Source: an uncultured Anaerolineae bacterium (GTDB lineage Bacteria > Chloroflexota > Anaerolineae > Aggregatilineales > Phototrophicaceae). Taken from it: a DNA stretch of 52,235 nt. Shown in pieces: positions 8,824-20,118 of this stretch (the stretch's first letter is position 1; each line of letters opens with the position of its first letter). Made by a program: the position numbers and the translations under genes. The stretch lies in assembly GCA_938022205.1 (NCBI GenBank), contig CALIEB010000018.1, positions 1-52,235 on the forward strand, read 5' to 3'. The notes under the pieces are model-generated. The model was given only the letters and a program-made list of their open reading frames with translations. It was not told the DNA's origin and did no database searches.

Positions 8824-9384
8824 TTACTTGACATCCTCAAACGGCATTCCGAGCAGCTTAAGCAGGCGGCGACCTTCTTCATCCGTTTTGGCAGAGGTCA
8901 CGACGGTGATTTCCATGCCGCGCACCTTGTCGATGCTGTCGAACGGTACTTCAGGGAAGATGAGCTGCTCGCGCAAGCCTAAGGTAAAGTTGCCGCGCCC
9001 GTCTAGCTTAGACGGAATGCCACGAAAGTCGCGGATACGCGGCAGCGCGACGTTCATCAGACGGTCGAGCAGCGACCACATGCGTTCGCCGCGCAAGGTG
9101 ACTTTCACGCCGATAGCGCGCCCTTCACGCAGCTTGAAGCCGGCGATGCTCTTGCGGGCGCGGGTGATGACAGGTTGCTGTCCTGTGATGGTGCGCAGCG
9201 TGTCGACCGCAAAATCCAACACTTTAGGGTTGTCGTTGGCTTCGCCCGCGCCGATGTTCACCACCACTTTTTTGATGCGCGGCACTTGCATGATGTTGTC
9301 ATACTTGAACTCTTGCATCAAGGCGGGCACGACATCGTTGCGGTAACGTGCCAACAGCTTGTGGACTACTTTGGTTTCAGCCAT
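8824..9384 (-). CDS. rplE: 50S ribosomal protein L5
   Basis: A 186-residue 5S rRNA-binding protein of the central protuberance. It shows the [20 protein letters not shown] start, [19 protein letters not shown] and the [15 protein letters not shown] loop. The start is set at ATG 9384 ([11 protein letters not shown]); three further upstream codons are open. Confidence 0.97.
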   Translation of the reverse strand: MAETKVVHKLLARYRNDVVPALMQEFKYDNIMQVPRIKKVVVNIGAGEANDNPKVLDFAVDTLRTITGQQPVITRARKSIAGFKLREGRAIGVKVTLRGERMWSLLDRLMNVALPRIRDFRGIPSKLDGRGNFTLGLREQLIFPEVPFDSIDKVRGMEITVVTSAKTDEEGRRLLKLLGMPFEDVK

Positions 9385-9401
9385 TGTTCTCACGCTCCGT
9401 C

Positions 9402-9725
9402 TTACTCAATATCCGCGTTGCACTTCTTGCAAACGCGCACCTTACGCCCGTCTTCGCGCACGCGGAAGCCGACGCGGGTGGCTTTGCCGCACGAGGGACA
9501 GACCAACATGACGTTGGACACGTGCAAAGGCGCGTCTTTCTCAATAATCGAGGCAGGAATGGTTTGTCCGCCCTGTTGGCGCGCCTTTTGATGCCGCTTG
9601 ACGACGTTTACACCGCCGACAATCACGCGCTCTTCGGCGTTGAGCATGCGCACGACCTGCCCACGTTCGCCCTTGTCTTTGCCTGCGATGACCTCAACGG
9701 TATCGCCCTTTTTAATGCGTTGCAT
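9402..9725 (-). CDS. rplX: 50S ribosomal protein L24
   Basis: A 107-residue assembly-initiator protein. The KOW motif ([19 protein letters not shown]) is at the N-terminus and [14 protein letters not shown] follows. The C-terminal part has two CxxC pairs ([11 protein letters not shown] and VCKKCN), a zinc-ribbon-like end seen in many bacterial L24 proteins. Confidence 0.97.
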   Translation of the reverse strand: MQRIKKGDTVEVIAGKDKGERGQVVRMLNAEERVIVGGVNVVKRHQKARQQGGQTIPASIIEKDAPLHVSNVMLVCPSCGKATRVGFRVREDGRKVRVCKKCNADIE

Positions 9726-9736
9726 CTTCGTTACTC

Positions 9737-10108
9737 CTATAGCGTCTCTGGCGCGAGCGAGACGATTTTCATGAAGCCCTTGTCGCGCAGCTCACGCGCC
9801 ACCGGACCAAACACGCGCGTCCCTTTCGGGTTCACTCTGTCGTCCGCCAGCAGCACGGCGGCGTTGTCATCAAAGCGAATGTAAGAGCCGTCGCTGCGGC
9901 GATACTCTTTGGCGACGCGCACGATGACAGCGCGCACAATGTCGCCCTTCTTAATGCTGCTTTGCGTGTTGGCGGATTTCACCGTGCCGACGACCACATC
10001 GCCGATATGACCGTAGCGACGGCGCGAGCCGCCTAACACGCGAATGACCAAGATTTCCTGCGCCCCGCTGTTGTCAGCGATTTTCAGGCGCGATTCGGTT
10101 TGAATCAT
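9737..10108 (-). CDS. rplN: 50S ribosomal protein L14
   Basis: A 123-residue protein at the subunit interface. [19 protein letters not shown] is the diagnostic start; [15 protein letters not shown] and the C-terminal [19 protein letters not shown] follow. Length is typical (122-123). Confidence 0.98.
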   Translation of the reverse strand: MIQTESRLKIADNSGAQEILVIRVLGGSRRRYGHIGDVVVGTVKSANTQSSIKKGDIVRAVIVRVAKEYRRSDGSYIRFDDNAAVLLADDRVNPKGTRVFGPVARELRDKGFMKIVSLAPETL

Positions 10109-10121
10109 GGCAGACCCTCCC

Positions 10122-10382
10122 TTAACTCTCGCTCACGGGCAGCGCGAGGACTTCCTCAACCGCCCAACGCTTGTGGCGGCTCAACGGCTTGCTTTCGACA
10201 ATCTTGACCGTCGCCCCGACAGGGATTTGGTCGGTCTCGTCGTGCGCCATCACCTTCTTGGTGGTTTTCACCACTTTCTTGTAGACGGGGTGCATCTTGC
10301 GCAGCTCAATGGCTACCGTCACCGTCTTTTGCATTTTGTCGCTCACCACGACCCCGATTAAGCGTCTGCGTTTGTTCGCCAT
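10122..10382 (-). CDS. rpsQ: 30S ribosomal protein S17
   Basis: An 86-residue OB-fold protein that binds 16S rRNA. It shows [48 protein letters not shown] and [11 protein letters not shown]. The open frame extends 60 bp upstream, but MANKRRRL at 10382 matches the family start. Confidence 0.97.
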   Translation of the reverse strand: MANKRRRLIGVVVSDKMQKTVTVAIELRKMHPVYKKVVKTTKKVMAHDETDQIPVGATVKIVESKPLSRHKRWAVEEVLALPVSES

Positions 10383-10407
10383 CTCTCGTCTCTTCCTTGT
10401 TACACGC

Positions 10408-10626
10408 TTACTGCTTGTCAGACTGGGCGAGGGCGGCGGCAAGCTGACGCTCGCGCTGAATGGTCAAGATGCGCGCCACGTCGCGGCGAGTACGGCGCAA
10501 GGCGTTAGTATCTTTCAGCTCGCCCGTTCTGCGCTGTTCACGCATGACGTAGAGGTCTTGCTTCTTGTCCTCGTACAGCTCAACCAGCTTTTCGTCGCTT
10601 AGTTTGCGTAATTCGCGGCTTTTCAT
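10408..10626 (-). CDS. rpmC: 50S ribosomal protein L29
   Basis: A 72-residue two-helix protein near the tunnel exit, where chaperones and SRP dock. It shows [20 protein letters not shown] and [17 protein letters not shown]. Its ATG (10626) overlaps the rplP stop in an ATGA arrangement, so translation is probably coupled. Confidence 0.96.
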   Translation of the reverse strand: MKSRELRKLSDEKLVELYEDKKQDLYVMREQRRTGELKDTNALRRTRRDVARILTIQRERQLAAALAQSDKQ

Positions 10627-11057
10627 TGGATAGCCACCTCCACCCCGCTGATGGGGTCAATACGCTTGACAAACTTGGTGCGGCAGGGCAGCTTGGCTGC
10701 TGCCAAAGCCAACGCCTCGCGCGCGAGGTCTTCTGGCACGCCGCCCATTTCGAACAGGATGCGCCCGGGCTTAATCACCGCGACGTAGTATTCGACGCTG
10801 CCCTTGCCGTTACCCATGCGCGTTTCGGCGGCTTTCTTGGTGTAAGGCTTGTCGGGGAAGACGCGAATCCAGATTTTCCCGCGACGGCGGATAGAGCGCA
10901 CCATCGCGCGGCGGGCAGCCTCAATCTGGCGGCTGGTCATCCAGACCGGCTCGAGAGCTTGCAAGCCGTAATCACCGAAGGCGACGGTTGCGCCGCGATA
11001 GGCGCGTCCGGTCATGCGCCCACGATGCTGCTTGCGATACTTGGTTCGTTTTGGCAT
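10623..11057 (-). CDS. rplP: 50S ribosomal protein L16
   Basis: A 144-residue protein at the A-site side of the 50S subunit. [40 protein letters not shown] and the C-terminal [15 protein letters not shown] are conserved. The start is taken at 11057 rather than 11063 by family convention. Confidence 0.97.
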   Translation of the reverse strand: MPKRTKYRKQHRGRMTGRAYRGATVAFGDYGLQALEPVWMTSRQIEAARRAMVRSIRRRGKIWIRVFPDKPYTKKAAETRMGNGKGSVEYYVAVIKPGRILFEMGGVPEDLAREALALAAAKLPCRTKFVKRIDPISGVEVAIQ

Positions 11058-11089
11058 TAACATCTCAGTAACTCCTCACACGCCACCGC

Positions 11090-11770
11090 TTAGTTGGCGT
11101 AAACGTCTTGTGCGGCGGTGTTGGCACGCTGGTTGCGCTCTTCTTGGTAAAGCACGCCCTTGTACACCCACACCTTAACCCCAATTTGACCGAAAGTGGT
11201 CAGTGCTTCGGCGGTGCCATACTCGATGTTGGCGCGCAGGGTGTTGCGCGGCACACGCCCCTCAGACATCCACTCGCGGCGCGACATGTCTGAGCCAGCC
11301 AAACGCCCGCTCACTTCGATGCGGATGCCCTCCGCGCCCAAGCGCATGGCTTGTGTGATGGCACGCTTCATGGCGCGCCCATGCCCCACGCGGCGTTCAA
11401 TTTGGCTGGCGATGCTCTCGGCGACCAAGACCGCGTCGAGGTCGGGTTTGTCGATTTCGGTCACATCGACTTTGACCGTCTTGCCCGTCATCGCCTGCAG
11501 CTCCTCACGCAGCACCTTCACCTGTGCGCCGCGCTGCCCAATAATTAAGCCGGGGCGGACGGTGTGAATGTTGATGCTAATCACGTTGGGCTGACGTTCG
11601 ATTTCAATGCGCGAAACGCCAGCGGCGGCCGTTTTCTGCTTGATGAACTTGCGCAGGGCAAAGTCCTCGTGCAGCAGCTCCACGTAGCGGTCGCCTTCGG
11701 CATACCAGCGCGCGTCCCAGTCACGGTTGACTTTGAGACGCATCCCAATCGGGTTGACTTTACGACCCAT
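11090..11770 (-). CDS. rpsC: 30S ribosomal protein S3
   Basis: A 226-residue protein at the mRNA entry site. MGRKVNPIGMRLKVNRDWDA begins the N-terminal domain. The KH domain contains GLIIGQRGAQVK, and the C-terminal domain contains GAEGIRIEVSGRLAGSDMSR and VWVYKGVLY. Confidence 0.98.
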   Translation of the reverse strand: MGRKVNPIGMRLKVNRDWDARWYAEGDRYVELLHEDFALRKFIKQKTAAAGVSRIEIERQPNVISINIHTVRPGLIIGQRGAQVKVLREELQAMTGKTVKVDVTEIDKPDLDAVLVAESIASQIERRVGHGRAMKRAITQAMRLGAEGIRIEVSGRLAGSDMSRREWMSEGRVPRNTLRANIEYGTAEALTTFGQIGVKVWVYKGVLYQEERNQRANTAAQDVYAN

Positions 11771-11785
11771 GTGTTTTTCTCCCCC

Positions 11786-12118
11786 TTAACCTTGCGCCAG
11801 AATGACCCACAAGTGCGACTGCCGTTTGACACGCGGCTTGTACCGCCCGCGCGCGCCCGCCTTATAGCGTTTCAAGCGCGGACCCTCGCCCGCCCAAATT
11901 TGCGCCACCTTTAGGTTGCGACGGTTCAGCTCAAAGTTGTTCTCGGCGTTGGCAATCGCGGCGGCGATTGTCTTGCGCACGAACTCCGCGCCTTTCTGCG
12001 GCATAAATTCGAGGGTGATTAACGCCGCCTCAGCGTCCATCCCACGCACTTGGTCACATACTAACGCCAGCTTTTGGGAAGAAATGGGCAGGTAGCGGGA
12101 AATTGCTTTCACTTCCAT
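11786..12118 (-). CDS. rplV: 50S ribosomal protein L22
   Basis: A 110-residue protein whose beta-hairpin lines the peptide exit tunnel. MEVKAISRYLPISSQKLALV and the hairpin region (RRNLKVAQIWAGEGPRLKRY, then GARGRYKPRVKRQSHLWVIL) are clear. ATG 12118 is chosen over 12127. Confidence 0.96.
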   Translation of the reverse strand: MEVKAISRYLPISSQKLALVCDQVRGMDAEAALITLEFMPQKGAEFVRKTIAAAIANAENNFELNRRNLKVAQIWAGEGPRLKRYKAGARGRYKPRVKRQSHLWVILAQG

Positions 12119-12133
12119 GTGTTCCACCTTTTC

Positions 12134-12409
12134 CTATTTCTTCTTCTTCTTCTCAGCCAGATGCCCACGGAAGGTGCGCGTCGGGGCGAACTCGCCCAGC
12201 TTATGCCCGACCATGTTCTCGGTGATGTAAATCGGCACGTGCTGCCGCCCGTTGTGAACGGCAATGGTATGCCCTACCATCTGCGGAAAGATGGTGCTGG
12301 CGCGGCTCCACGTGCGCAGCACCATCTTGCGATTGGTTTCGTTCATTTTCTCGATCTTAGCGAGCAAACGCGGCTCCACGAAGGGGCCCTTCTTCATAGA
12401 ACGTGACAT
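12134..12409 (-). CDS. rpsS: 30S ribosomal protein S19
   Basis: A 91-residue head protein near the A-site tRNA. It starts [39 protein letters not shown], and then [20 protein letters not shown], are the family signature. Confidence 0.98.
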   Translation of the reverse strand: MSRSMKKGPFVEPRLLAKIEKMNETNRKMVLRTWSRASTIFPQMVGHTIAVHNGRQHVPIYITENMVGHKLGEFAPTRTFRGHLAEKKKKK

Positions 12410-12430
12410 CGTGTCCTTTCCTTCCTACGC

Positions 12431-13270
12431 TTACGAACGACGACGCTTGCTGCGGCGGCGGATGATAAAGCGGTCGGTGCGCTTGTTGGTGCGCGTAATC
12501 ACGCCCAACGCCTTCTTGCCCCAAGGGGTTTTGGGCGCAGCCATACCGATGCCGCTGCGACCTTCACCGCCACCGTGCGGGTGGCTGTTGGGGTCCATCG
12601 CCACGCCGCGCACAGCCGGTCGCCAGCCCAGCCAGCGCGAACGCCCCGCCTTGCCAAGACTGATGTTGCCGTGTTCCGCGTTGCCGACCTGCCCAATGGT
12701 CGCCATGCACTGCTCATGGATATAGCGCATTTCGCCGCTAGGCAAGCGCACGGCAGCGTATAAGCCTTCTTTTGCCAGCACTTGCGCGCTTACGCCCGCC
12801 GAGCGCGCCAGCTGCCCGCCCTTGCCGGGACGCAGCTCAATGTTATGCACCATCGTGCCGACGGGGATATCGCGGATGAGCAGGGCGTTGCCCGGACGCA
12901 GCTCGGCTTTATCGCCGTTGCCGACTTTGTCGCCGACCTTTAAGCCTAGCGGCGCGATGATATAGCGGCGTTCGCCGTCCTCATACTGCAAGAGGGCAAT
13001 GCGTGCCGAGCGGTTGGGGTCGTATTCCAGCGCAATCACTTCAGCACGGCAGTCAAATTTGTTGCGCTTGAAGTCAATCAAGCGATAACGGCGGCGGTGT
13101 CCACCGCCACGATGGCGCACGGTGATACGTCCGGTGTTGTTGCGACCGCCCTTCTTGCGCAGCGCAGTCGTCAGTTTCTTCTCGGGTTCTTTTTTGGTCA
13201 ATTCTTCAAACGTAAACCCGGTCATGTCGCGGCGACCCGCCGAAGTTGGGTTGTAGAGTTTAATCGGCAT
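12431..13270 (-). CDS. rplB: 50S ribosomal protein L2
   Basis: A 279-residue protein close to the peptidyl-transferase centre. It shows [20 protein letters not shown], the OB and SH3 domains, and the [19 protein letters not shown] loop that contains the functionally important histidine. The basic C-terminus is [12 protein letters not shown]. Confidence 0.98.
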   Translation of the reverse strand: MPIKLYNPTSAGRRDMTGFTFEELTKKEPEKKLTTALRKKGGRNNTGRITVRHRGGGHRRRYRLIDFKRNKFDCRAEVIALEYDPNRSARIALLQYEDGERRYIIAPLGLKVGDKVGNGDKAELRPGNALLIRDIPVGTMVHNIELRPGKGGQLARSAGVSAQVLAKEGLYAAVRLPSGEMRYIHEQCMATIGQVGNAEHGNISLGKAGRSRWLGWRPAVRGVAMDPNSHPHGGGEGRSGIGMAAPKTPWGKKALGVITRTNKRTDRFIIRRRSKRRRS

Positions 13271-13281
13271 TGTGCGCCCCC

Positions 13282-13584
13282 TTACACGTTGAACAGCTCG
13301 ATTTTCTCGCCCTCAGCCAACGTGACGATGGCTTTCTTCCACTGGCGAGAACGGATGAAATACTTGCGGCCACGCCGACCACGCTTGGCAGGTATGACCA
13401 TCGTACGCACTTTGAGTACCGCGTTAGGCATGTCAAAGATCAGCTCGACCGCCTCTTTAATCTGTATCTTGTTGGCGTTGCGCGCCACCTCAAACGTGTA
13501 TTGGTTGAGGTCGGCTGCCATAAGGTTGGTCTTTTCCGTCACCACCGGGCGACGAATGACATCATACGGGTGCAGTTCAGGCAC
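13282..13584 (-). CDS. rplW: 50S ribosomal protein L23
   Basis: A 100-residue tunnel-exit protein that docks trigger factor and SRP. It shows [20 protein letters not shown] and the [20 protein letters not shown] loop. The frame is open to 13623, but that would overlap rplD by 47 bp. GTG 13584 has AAGGAGG six bases upstream, overlaps the rplD stop by only 8 bp and gives the usual length. Confidence 0.93.
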   Translation of the reverse strand: MPELHPYDVIRRPVVTEKTNLMAADLNQYTFEVARNANKIQIKEAVELIFDMPNAVLKVRTMVIPAKRGRRGRKYFIRSRQWKKAIVTLAEGEKIELFNV

Positions 13585-14215
13585 GGCTGCCCTCCTTACT
13601 CCAAACTTTGGTGATAAAATCAAGCGCGTCCAACGGAATAATTACCTTGTCATAGGTCAGCAGGTCGCGCATGTTGAGGTTGTTCACCAGCAGCGCGCGT
13701 GCCTTGCTAAGGTTGCTGCAGCTGAGCTGCACGTTGGTGTTGCCGTGTGTGAACAGCACCAGCGCGCTGTCGCCACCCGTGACGGCTTGGATAATGGCAC
13801 TCATTTGCTTGGTGCGTGGCTGCTCAAGGGTGAGCTTGTCGACGAACACCAGCTGATTGTCGCGCAGCAGCGCGCTGAGTGCGCTGCGGATTGCGCCGCG
13901 CCGCATCTTCTTCGGCATCGACTTGGTGTAGTCGCGCGGGCTTGGACCGTGCGCGATGCCACCGCCGACGAAAATCGGGGCGTTGCGGCTGCCATGACGG
14001 GCGTTACCCGTCCCTTTTTGGCGGTAGACTTTGGCTTTGGTGCGGTCAACTTCGCCGCGCCGCAGCGTGCTGTGCGTGCCTTGACGGGCGTTAGCCATCT
14101 GGCGCACATAGGCTTGGTGCATCAAGCCGACGTTGATTTCTGCTTCAAAAATATCGGCGGGCAAGGTCACGGTTTTGACTTGCTTGCCGCTCATATCCAG
14201 CACGGGGACTTCCAT
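13577..14215 (-). CDS. rplD: 50S ribosomal protein L4
   Basis: A 212-residue protein that lines the exit tunnel; in E. coli it also represses the S10 operon. It shows QMANARQGTHSTLRRGEV and RQKGTGNARHGSRNAPIFVG, the tunnel loop. ATG 14215 with GAGGAG six bases upstream is preferred over GTG 14233. Confidence 0.95.
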   Translation of the reverse strand: MEVPVLDMSGKQVKTVTLPADIFEAEINVGLMHQAYVRQMANARQGTHSTLRRGEVDRTKAKVYRQKGTGNARHGSRNAPIFVGGGIAHGPSPRDYTKSMPKKMRRGAIRSALSALLRDNQLVFVDKLTLEQPRTKQMSAIIQAVTGGDSALVLFTHGNTNVQLSCSNLSKARALLVNNLNMRDLLTYDKVIIPLDALDFITKVWSKEGSRA

Positions 14216-14236
14216 CGTTGACTCCTCGCTCACCTG

Positions 14237-14893
14237 TTATTTCTTTTGCTGCTGCTTTTGCTTGCGCACCGCCGGCTTGACGACGACAATGCCGCCCTTT
14301 GCGCCCGGCACGCTGCCTTTGACGGCGAGCAGGTTCTTCTCTGCATCGACAATGACCACCTCAAGGTTTTGGATGGTCACGCGCTCATTACCCATGCGTC
14401 CCGCCATGCGCTGCCCCTTGAGGGTACGCCCGGGGAATTCACGCATACCGACCGAGCCAGGCGCGCGCTCGCGGTCCGATTGACCGTGCGTCTTGGGCTG
14501 GCGATTAAAGTGATGCCGCTTGATTGTGCCGGCGAAGCCACGCCCTTTGCTCGTGCCGATAACGTCAACGTAGTCGCCTTTTTGGAAAACATCGCACTTA
14601 ATTTCGGCACCCTCCACAACATCGGGTAGGCTGCCGTTCTTAAAGCGAAACTCACGCAGCACGCGCAGCGCGCTGAGGTTGTTCTTTTGCAGATGCCCCA
14701 GTTGGGGTTTGGTCAGGCGTGTCGGCTTGATTTCGCCGAAGCCTAACTGCACCGCGCTATAGCCGTCGCGCTCGACGGTGCGAATCTGGGTGACATAGCA
14801 AGGACCCGCCTCGATGACGGTAACAGGGATAACGTTACCTTGCTCGTCAAAGACTTGTGTCATGCCAATTTTCTTGCCGATAATGCCCTTCAT
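14237..14893 (-). CDS. rplC: 50S ribosomal protein L3
   Basis: A 218-residue early-assembly protein. [20 protein letters not shown] is the diagnostic start at 14893; 37 upstream codons are open but unlike the family. It also shows [20 protein letters not shown] and [20 protein letters not shown]. The tail is Gln/Lys-rich (RKQKQQQKK). A 158-bp gap separates it from rpsJ. Confidence 0.97.
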   Translation of the reverse strand: MKGIIGKKIGMTQVFDEQGNVIPVTVIEAGPCYVTQIRTVERDGYSAVQLGFGEIKPTRLTKPQLGHLQKNNLSALRVLREFRFKNGSLPDVVEGAEIKCDVFQKGDYVDVIGTSKGRGFAGTIKRHHFNRQPKTHGQSDRERAPGSVGMREFPGRTLKGQRMAGRMGNERVTIQNLEVVIVDAEKNLLAVKGSVPGAKGGIVVVKPAVRKQKQQQKK

Positions 14894-15051
14894 AGTGTCT
14901 TCAGCCTCCAGAGGGGGGTTAGGCGCAAAAACGCGCGGGTCTAGTTCCCCTCCCACAAAAAACCTTCTGATACGTGTTGCGTTGCTCGTGTGTGCCGTTT
15001 GCACGTAAAACGGTGCGGGTTGGTGGTGTGCGTGCGGCGCGCCACCCTTGT
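14894..15051 (-). promoter_or_regulatory. rpsJ-rplC intercistronic region with small hairpins
   Basis: This is the longest gap inside the S10 cluster (158 bp). Read on the minus strand it has CCGTTT/AAACGG around a 7-nt loop, GCGC-GTTTTT-GCGC nearer to rplC, and a T6 run between them. There is no clear promoter. It could be a processing site or a translational control site for rplC-rplD; that is inference. Confidence 0.35.
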
Positions 15052-15363
15052 TTAGATTTTAATCTCGATGTCCACGCCTGCGGGCAGGTTAAGGCGCATC
15101 AAGGTGTCGATTGTCTTGCTGTCGGGGTCTAGCACATCGATAAGCCGTTTGTGGGTGCGGATTTCGAAATGCTCGTGCGAGTCCTTATCAATAAACGTGG
15201 AGCGACGCACAGTGAATCGCTCTAAGCGCGTCGGCAACGGCACAGGACCGACCACGTGGGCGTTGGTGCGCTGTGCCGTTTCGACAATGCGCTGCGCCGA
15301 CTGGTCAAGCACACGGTGGTCGTATGCCTTGAGACGAATGCGAATTTTGTTCTTGGCTGCCAT
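15052..15363 (-). CDS. rpsJ: 30S ribosomal protein S10
   Basis: A 103-residue protein that also serves as NusE in antitermination. It shows [20 protein letters not shown], the [15 protein letters not shown] loop and [16 protein letters not shown]. It stands 82 bp downstream of tuf in the canonical order. Confidence 0.98.
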   Translation of the reverse strand: MAAKNKIRIRLKAYDHRVLDQSAQRIVETAQRTNAHVVGPVPLPTRLERFTVRRSTFIDKDSHEHFEIRTHKRLIDVLDPDSKTIDTLMRLNLPAGVDIEIKI

Positions 15364-15397
15364 CAGGTTACCTTTAAGCCCTTTGGGCGCGCGTCAG

Positions 15398-15432
15398 AAA
15401 TGGGGTGGGCTAGCGCAGCCACACCCCAATTT
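15398..15432 (-). promoter_or_regulatory. Stem-loop between tuf and rpsJ
   Basis: GGGGTG-GGCT pairs with AGCC-ACACCCC (single-base bulges), flanked by AAAT/ATTT. No T-run follows on the minus strand, so full termination is unlikely. A role in mRNA processing or in setting tuf above the S10 genes is possible. Confidence 0.5.
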
Positions 15433-15445
15433 GACAAACGCGCTC

Positions 15446-16645
15446 TTATCCGTACACTTCGGTGATAATGCCTGCGCCTACGGTCAAGCCACCTTCGCGG
15501 ATGGCGAACTTGGAGCCTTTTTCCAGCGCGACCGGCGTAATCAGTTCCACGTCTAGCGTCACGTTGTCGCCGGGCATGACCATCTCTACGCCTTCGGGCA
15601 GCTTAATCGTGCCCGTCACGTCCATTGTGCGGATGTAGAATTGGGGACGATAGCCGCTCAAAAACGCCTTGTGACGACCGCCTTCTTCCTTCTTCAGGAC
15701 GTACACCTCGCACTTGAACTTCTTCTGGGGCTTGATGCTCTTGGGCTTCGCCAAGACCATGCCACGTTCCACTTCTTCGCGGGTGGTGCCGCGCAGCAAG
15801 ATGCCGGCGTTGTCGCCCGCTTCGGCACGGTCAAGTTCCTTGTGGAACATTTCGATGCCGGTGACGGTGGTCTTGAGGACTTCATCACGCAAGCCGACAA
15901 TTTCGACTTCTTCGCCTTTGGTTAGCACACCGCGCTCGACGCGCCCGGTGACGACCGTGCCGCGCCCCTTGATGCTGAACACATCTTCGACGGGCATCAA
16001 GAAGGGCTTGTCAATCTCGCGGACGGGTTCGGGAATCCACTTGTCCACCGCGTCCATCAGCTCCAAAATCGGCTTGTATTCAGGCGCGTTGGGGTCATTG
16101 CTGGTGCATTCGGCGGCTGCCAGCGCGCTGCCCTTGATGATGGGCGTGTTCCCGCTGAAGCCATAGCTTTCCAGCAGTTCCGCCAGCTCCATCTCGACCA
16201 ACTCAATGAGTTCGGGGTCGTCCATCTGGTCAATCTTGTTGAGGAAGATAACCATCGCCGGCACTTCCACTTGGCGCGCCAACAGCACGTGTTCGCGGGT
16301 CTGCGGCATGGGACCATCGGGTGCGCTCACCACAAGAATCGCACCGTCCATTTGCGCCGCGCCGGTGATCATGTTCTTGATGTAGTCGCGGTGACCGGGG
16401 CAGTCGACGTGCGCGTAGTGGCGCGCGTCGGTCTCATATTCGACATGGCGGATGTTGATGGTGATGCCACGCGCGCGTTCTTCGGGGGCGTTGTCGATGT
16501 CGGCATAGTCCATTTTTTGTGCCTTACCCTTGAGCGACAGCACTTTGGTAATCGCTGCGGTCAGGGTGGTTTTCCCATGGTCAACGTGACCAATCGTGCC
16601 GATGTTGACATGGGGTTTAGTACGCTCGAATTTACCTTTTGCCAT
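15446..16645 (-). CDS. tuf: Elongation factor Tu
   Basis: A 399-residue GTPase that delivers aminoacyl-tRNA to the ribosome. G-motifs: GHVDHGKTT (G1), [12 protein letters not shown] (G3) and [10 protein letters not shown] (G4). Domains 2 and 3 are complete to the end [11 protein letters not shown]. The open frame reaches 16678, but [20 protein letters not shown] at 16645 is the conserved start. It is 81 bp behind fusA. Confidence 0.98.
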   Translation of the reverse strand: MAKGKFERTKPHVNIGTIGHVDHGKTTLTAAITKVLSLKGKAQKMDYADIDNAPEERARGITINIRHVEYETDARHYAHVDCPGHRDYIKNMITGAAQMDGAILVVSAPDGPMPQTREHVLLARQVEVPAMVIFLNKIDQMDDPELIELVEMELAELLESYGFSGNTPIIKGSALAAAECTSNDPNAPEYKPILELMDAVDKWIPEPVREIDKPFLMPVEDVFSIKGRGTVVTGRVERGVLTKGEEVEIVGLRDEVLKTTVTGIEMFHKELDRAEAGDNAGILLRGTTREEVERGMVLAKPKSIKPQKKFKCEVYVLKKEEGGRHKAFLSGYRPQFYIRTMDVTGTIKLPEGVEMVMPGDNVTLDVELITPVALEKGSKFAIREGGLTVGAGIITEVYG

Positions 16646-16696
16646 TTGCGTATCCCTCTGCAAATAGATAACAAACAATGAAAGTGAAAAAGCGAC

Positions 16697-16717
16697 GGGA
16701 CGTAGACCGCACGTCCC
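16697..16717 (-). promoter_or_regulatory. Hairpin in the fusA-tuf gap
   Basis: GGGACGT (16697-16703) pairs with ACGTCCC (16711-16717). On the minus strand a T5 run follows about four bases later. It resembles a leaky terminator or a processing site between fusA and tuf. Confidence 0.45.
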
Positions 16718-16726
16718 CCTCAGACC

Positions 16727-18826
<2,100 letters not shown>

Positions 18827-18860
18827 AGTGAGGTTCTAATCCAAGACTCTTTCGTATGGG

Positions 18861-19325
18861 TTAACGGAAGTGCGCGAAAGCGCGGTTAGCTTCTGCCATG
18901 CGGTGCGTCTCGTCCTTCTTCTTGACCGACGCGCCCTGACCCGACGCAGCATCCATCAGCTCCGCCGCCAGCTTGCTGGACATCGATTTGCCGCTGCGCT
19001 TGCGGGCATTCTGGATAATCCAACGCATCGCCAGCGTAATGCCGCGATAGCTCTTGACCTCGACCGGCACTTGGTAAGTGCTGCCGCCGACGCGACGCGG
19101 CTTGACTTCGACGGTAGGCTGCACGTTGCGCAACGCTGCCTCAAAGACTTCCATCGCGTCCTTCTTGGTGCGCTCAACGACGAGGTCAAGCGCGCTGTAG
19201 ACCACGCGCAGCGCAGTGCTTTTCTTGCCGCCGTGCATCATGCGGTTGACGAACATCGTTAGGTAAACGTTGTTGTACTTCGCGTCGGGAGCGACTTCGC
19301 GTTTAACAGGAGTTCTTCTGCGCAT
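18861..19325 (-). CDS. rpsG: 30S ribosomal protein S7
   Basis: A 154-residue head-assembly protein; in E. coli it represses the str operon. MRRRTPVKREVAPDAKYNNV, FVNRMMHGGKKSTALRVVY, VKPRRVGGSTYQVPVEV and EANRAFAHFR are conserved. It begins only 3 bp after rpsL, so the long rpsL-rpsG control region of E. coli is absent. Confidence 0.98.
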   Translation of the reverse strand: MRRRTPVKREVAPDAKYNNVYLTMFVNRMMHGGKKSTALRVVYSALDLVVERTKKDAMEVFEAALRNVQPTVEVKPRRVGGSTYQVPVEVKSYRGITLAMRWIIQNARKRSGKSMSSKLAAELMDAASGQGASVKKKDETHRMAEANRAFAHFR

Positions 19326-19328
19326 TGG

Positions 19329-19778
19329 TTACTTCTTTCCTTTTGCTGCGGGAGCGGCACCCGGCTTCGGACGCTTCGTCCCGTATTTACTGCGACCTTG
19401 CTTGCGCCCGTCCACGCCGGTCGTGTCCAGCGTGCCGCGCACGATGTGATAGCGCACGCCGGGCAGGTCTTTCACGCGCCCGCCGCGCACCAAAACGACG
19501 TTGTGTTCTTGCAGGCGATGCCCCTCGCCGCCGATGTAGGCGGTCACTTCCAGCCCATTAGACAAGCGCACGCGGGCAATCTTCCGCAGTGCCGAGTTGG
19601 GCTTCTTAGGGGTCATGGTTCTCACTTGGGTGCAAACCCCACGCTTTTGCGGTGCGCCCTTGCGTTGACGGGTGCGCTTCTGCGAGAACGCATTCAGCGT
19701 ATACTGCAACGCGGGGGCTTTCGTCTTTTTCGTTTTGGGCTTGCGACCCTTACGAACCAACTGATTAATGGTTGGCAT
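19329..19778 (-). CDS. rpsL: 30S ribosomal protein S12
   Basis: A 149-residue decoding-centre protein. It shows [20 protein letters not shown] and the [10 protein letters not shown] loop that carries the streptomycin-resistance lysine. An insertion of about 15 residues (around [12 protein letters not shown]) follows KAPAL, as in the longer S12 of Bacilli and some other phyla. The C-terminus is Ala/Lys-rich. It is the first gene of the str block. Confidence 0.98.
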   Translation of the reverse strand: MPTINQLVRKGRKPKTKKTKAPALQYTLNAFSQKRTRQRKGAPQKRGVCTQVRTMTPKKPNSALRKIARVRLSNGLEVTAYIGGEGHRLQEHNVVLVRGGRVKDLPGVRYHIVRGTLDTTGVDGRKQGRSKYGTKRPKPGAAPAAKGKK

Positions 19779-19843
19779 TGCACTCTCCGCTTACTCACAA
19801 ACCGAATCATTTGTTAAAGGGTGCCTCAAACAGGCAAGCAAAA

Positions 19844-19877
19844 AGGCGTACCCTAAGAACGCCTATTTGTTTCTTAG
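19844..19877 (-). promoter_or_regulatory. H-type pseudoknot or attenuator-like element in the rpsL leader
   Basis: Read on the minus strand: CTAAGAA (19877-19871), ACAAAT, AGGCG (19864-19860), TTCTTAG (19859-19853), GGTA, CGCCT (19848-19844), then T4. CTAAGAA pairs with TTCTTAG, and AGGCG pairs with CGCCT. The pairings interleave exactly, with no spare bases at the junction. This gives a classical H-type pseudoknot, or two competing hairpins of which the second ends in a T-run. It lies 66-100 nt upstream of the rpsL start and inside the transcript from the promoter at 19984-20013. The function is inferred. Confidence 0.55.
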
Positions 19878-19983
19878 TCGTAGGCGAGACACCCTGTCAA
19901 GACAAGGCACTTTCGCTACAGTTGCTCAATTCGGCATAAGATTGCCTTTTTCGCAAAGGGTGATATGCCGCTTAGCGGTGGCT

Positions 19984-20013
19984 ATGATAACACCACCTCC
20001 ACGCCATTGTCAA
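19984..20013 (-). promoter_or_regulatory. Sigma70-type promoter of the str-S10-spc block
   Basis: On the minus strand, TTGACA (20013-20008), an 18-bp spacer and TATCAT (19989-19984). The predicted start near 19977 gives a ~200-nt leader before rpsL. This is the only strong promoter in the 340-bp gap upstream of the cluster. Confidence 0.8.
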
Positions 20014-20045
20014 GGGAGCGACGCGAGCGCGACGGACAATGGCGT
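20001..20045. promoter_or_regulatory. 11-bp perfect inverted repeat overlapping the str -35
   Basis: ACGCCATTGTC (20001-20011) and GACAATGGCGT (20035-20045) are perfect complements separated by 23 bp. The left arm contains most of the -35 hexamer. It could be an operator, or the terminator stem of the gene ending at 20119 (no T-run on that strand; the plus strand has GTTTT after it). Confidence 0.5.
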
Positions 20046-20118
20046 TTTGGAAACTGCCGAGTTGTTGTCGCGTGCCGACTCCCCACCGGTGTCTGCCTCT
20101 CCTAGCATTAGCACGTCG

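Noticed and set aside
13585..13623. Longer N-terminus of L23 starting at 13623
   Set aside because: It would overlap rplD by 47 bp and lacks a ribosome-binding site, while GTG 13584 has a strong one.
19895..19900. A second TTGACA on the minus strand in the rpsL leader
   Set aside because: At 17-18 bp the only partners are CTAAGA/TAAGAA, poor -10 elements that form part of the pseudoknot stem.
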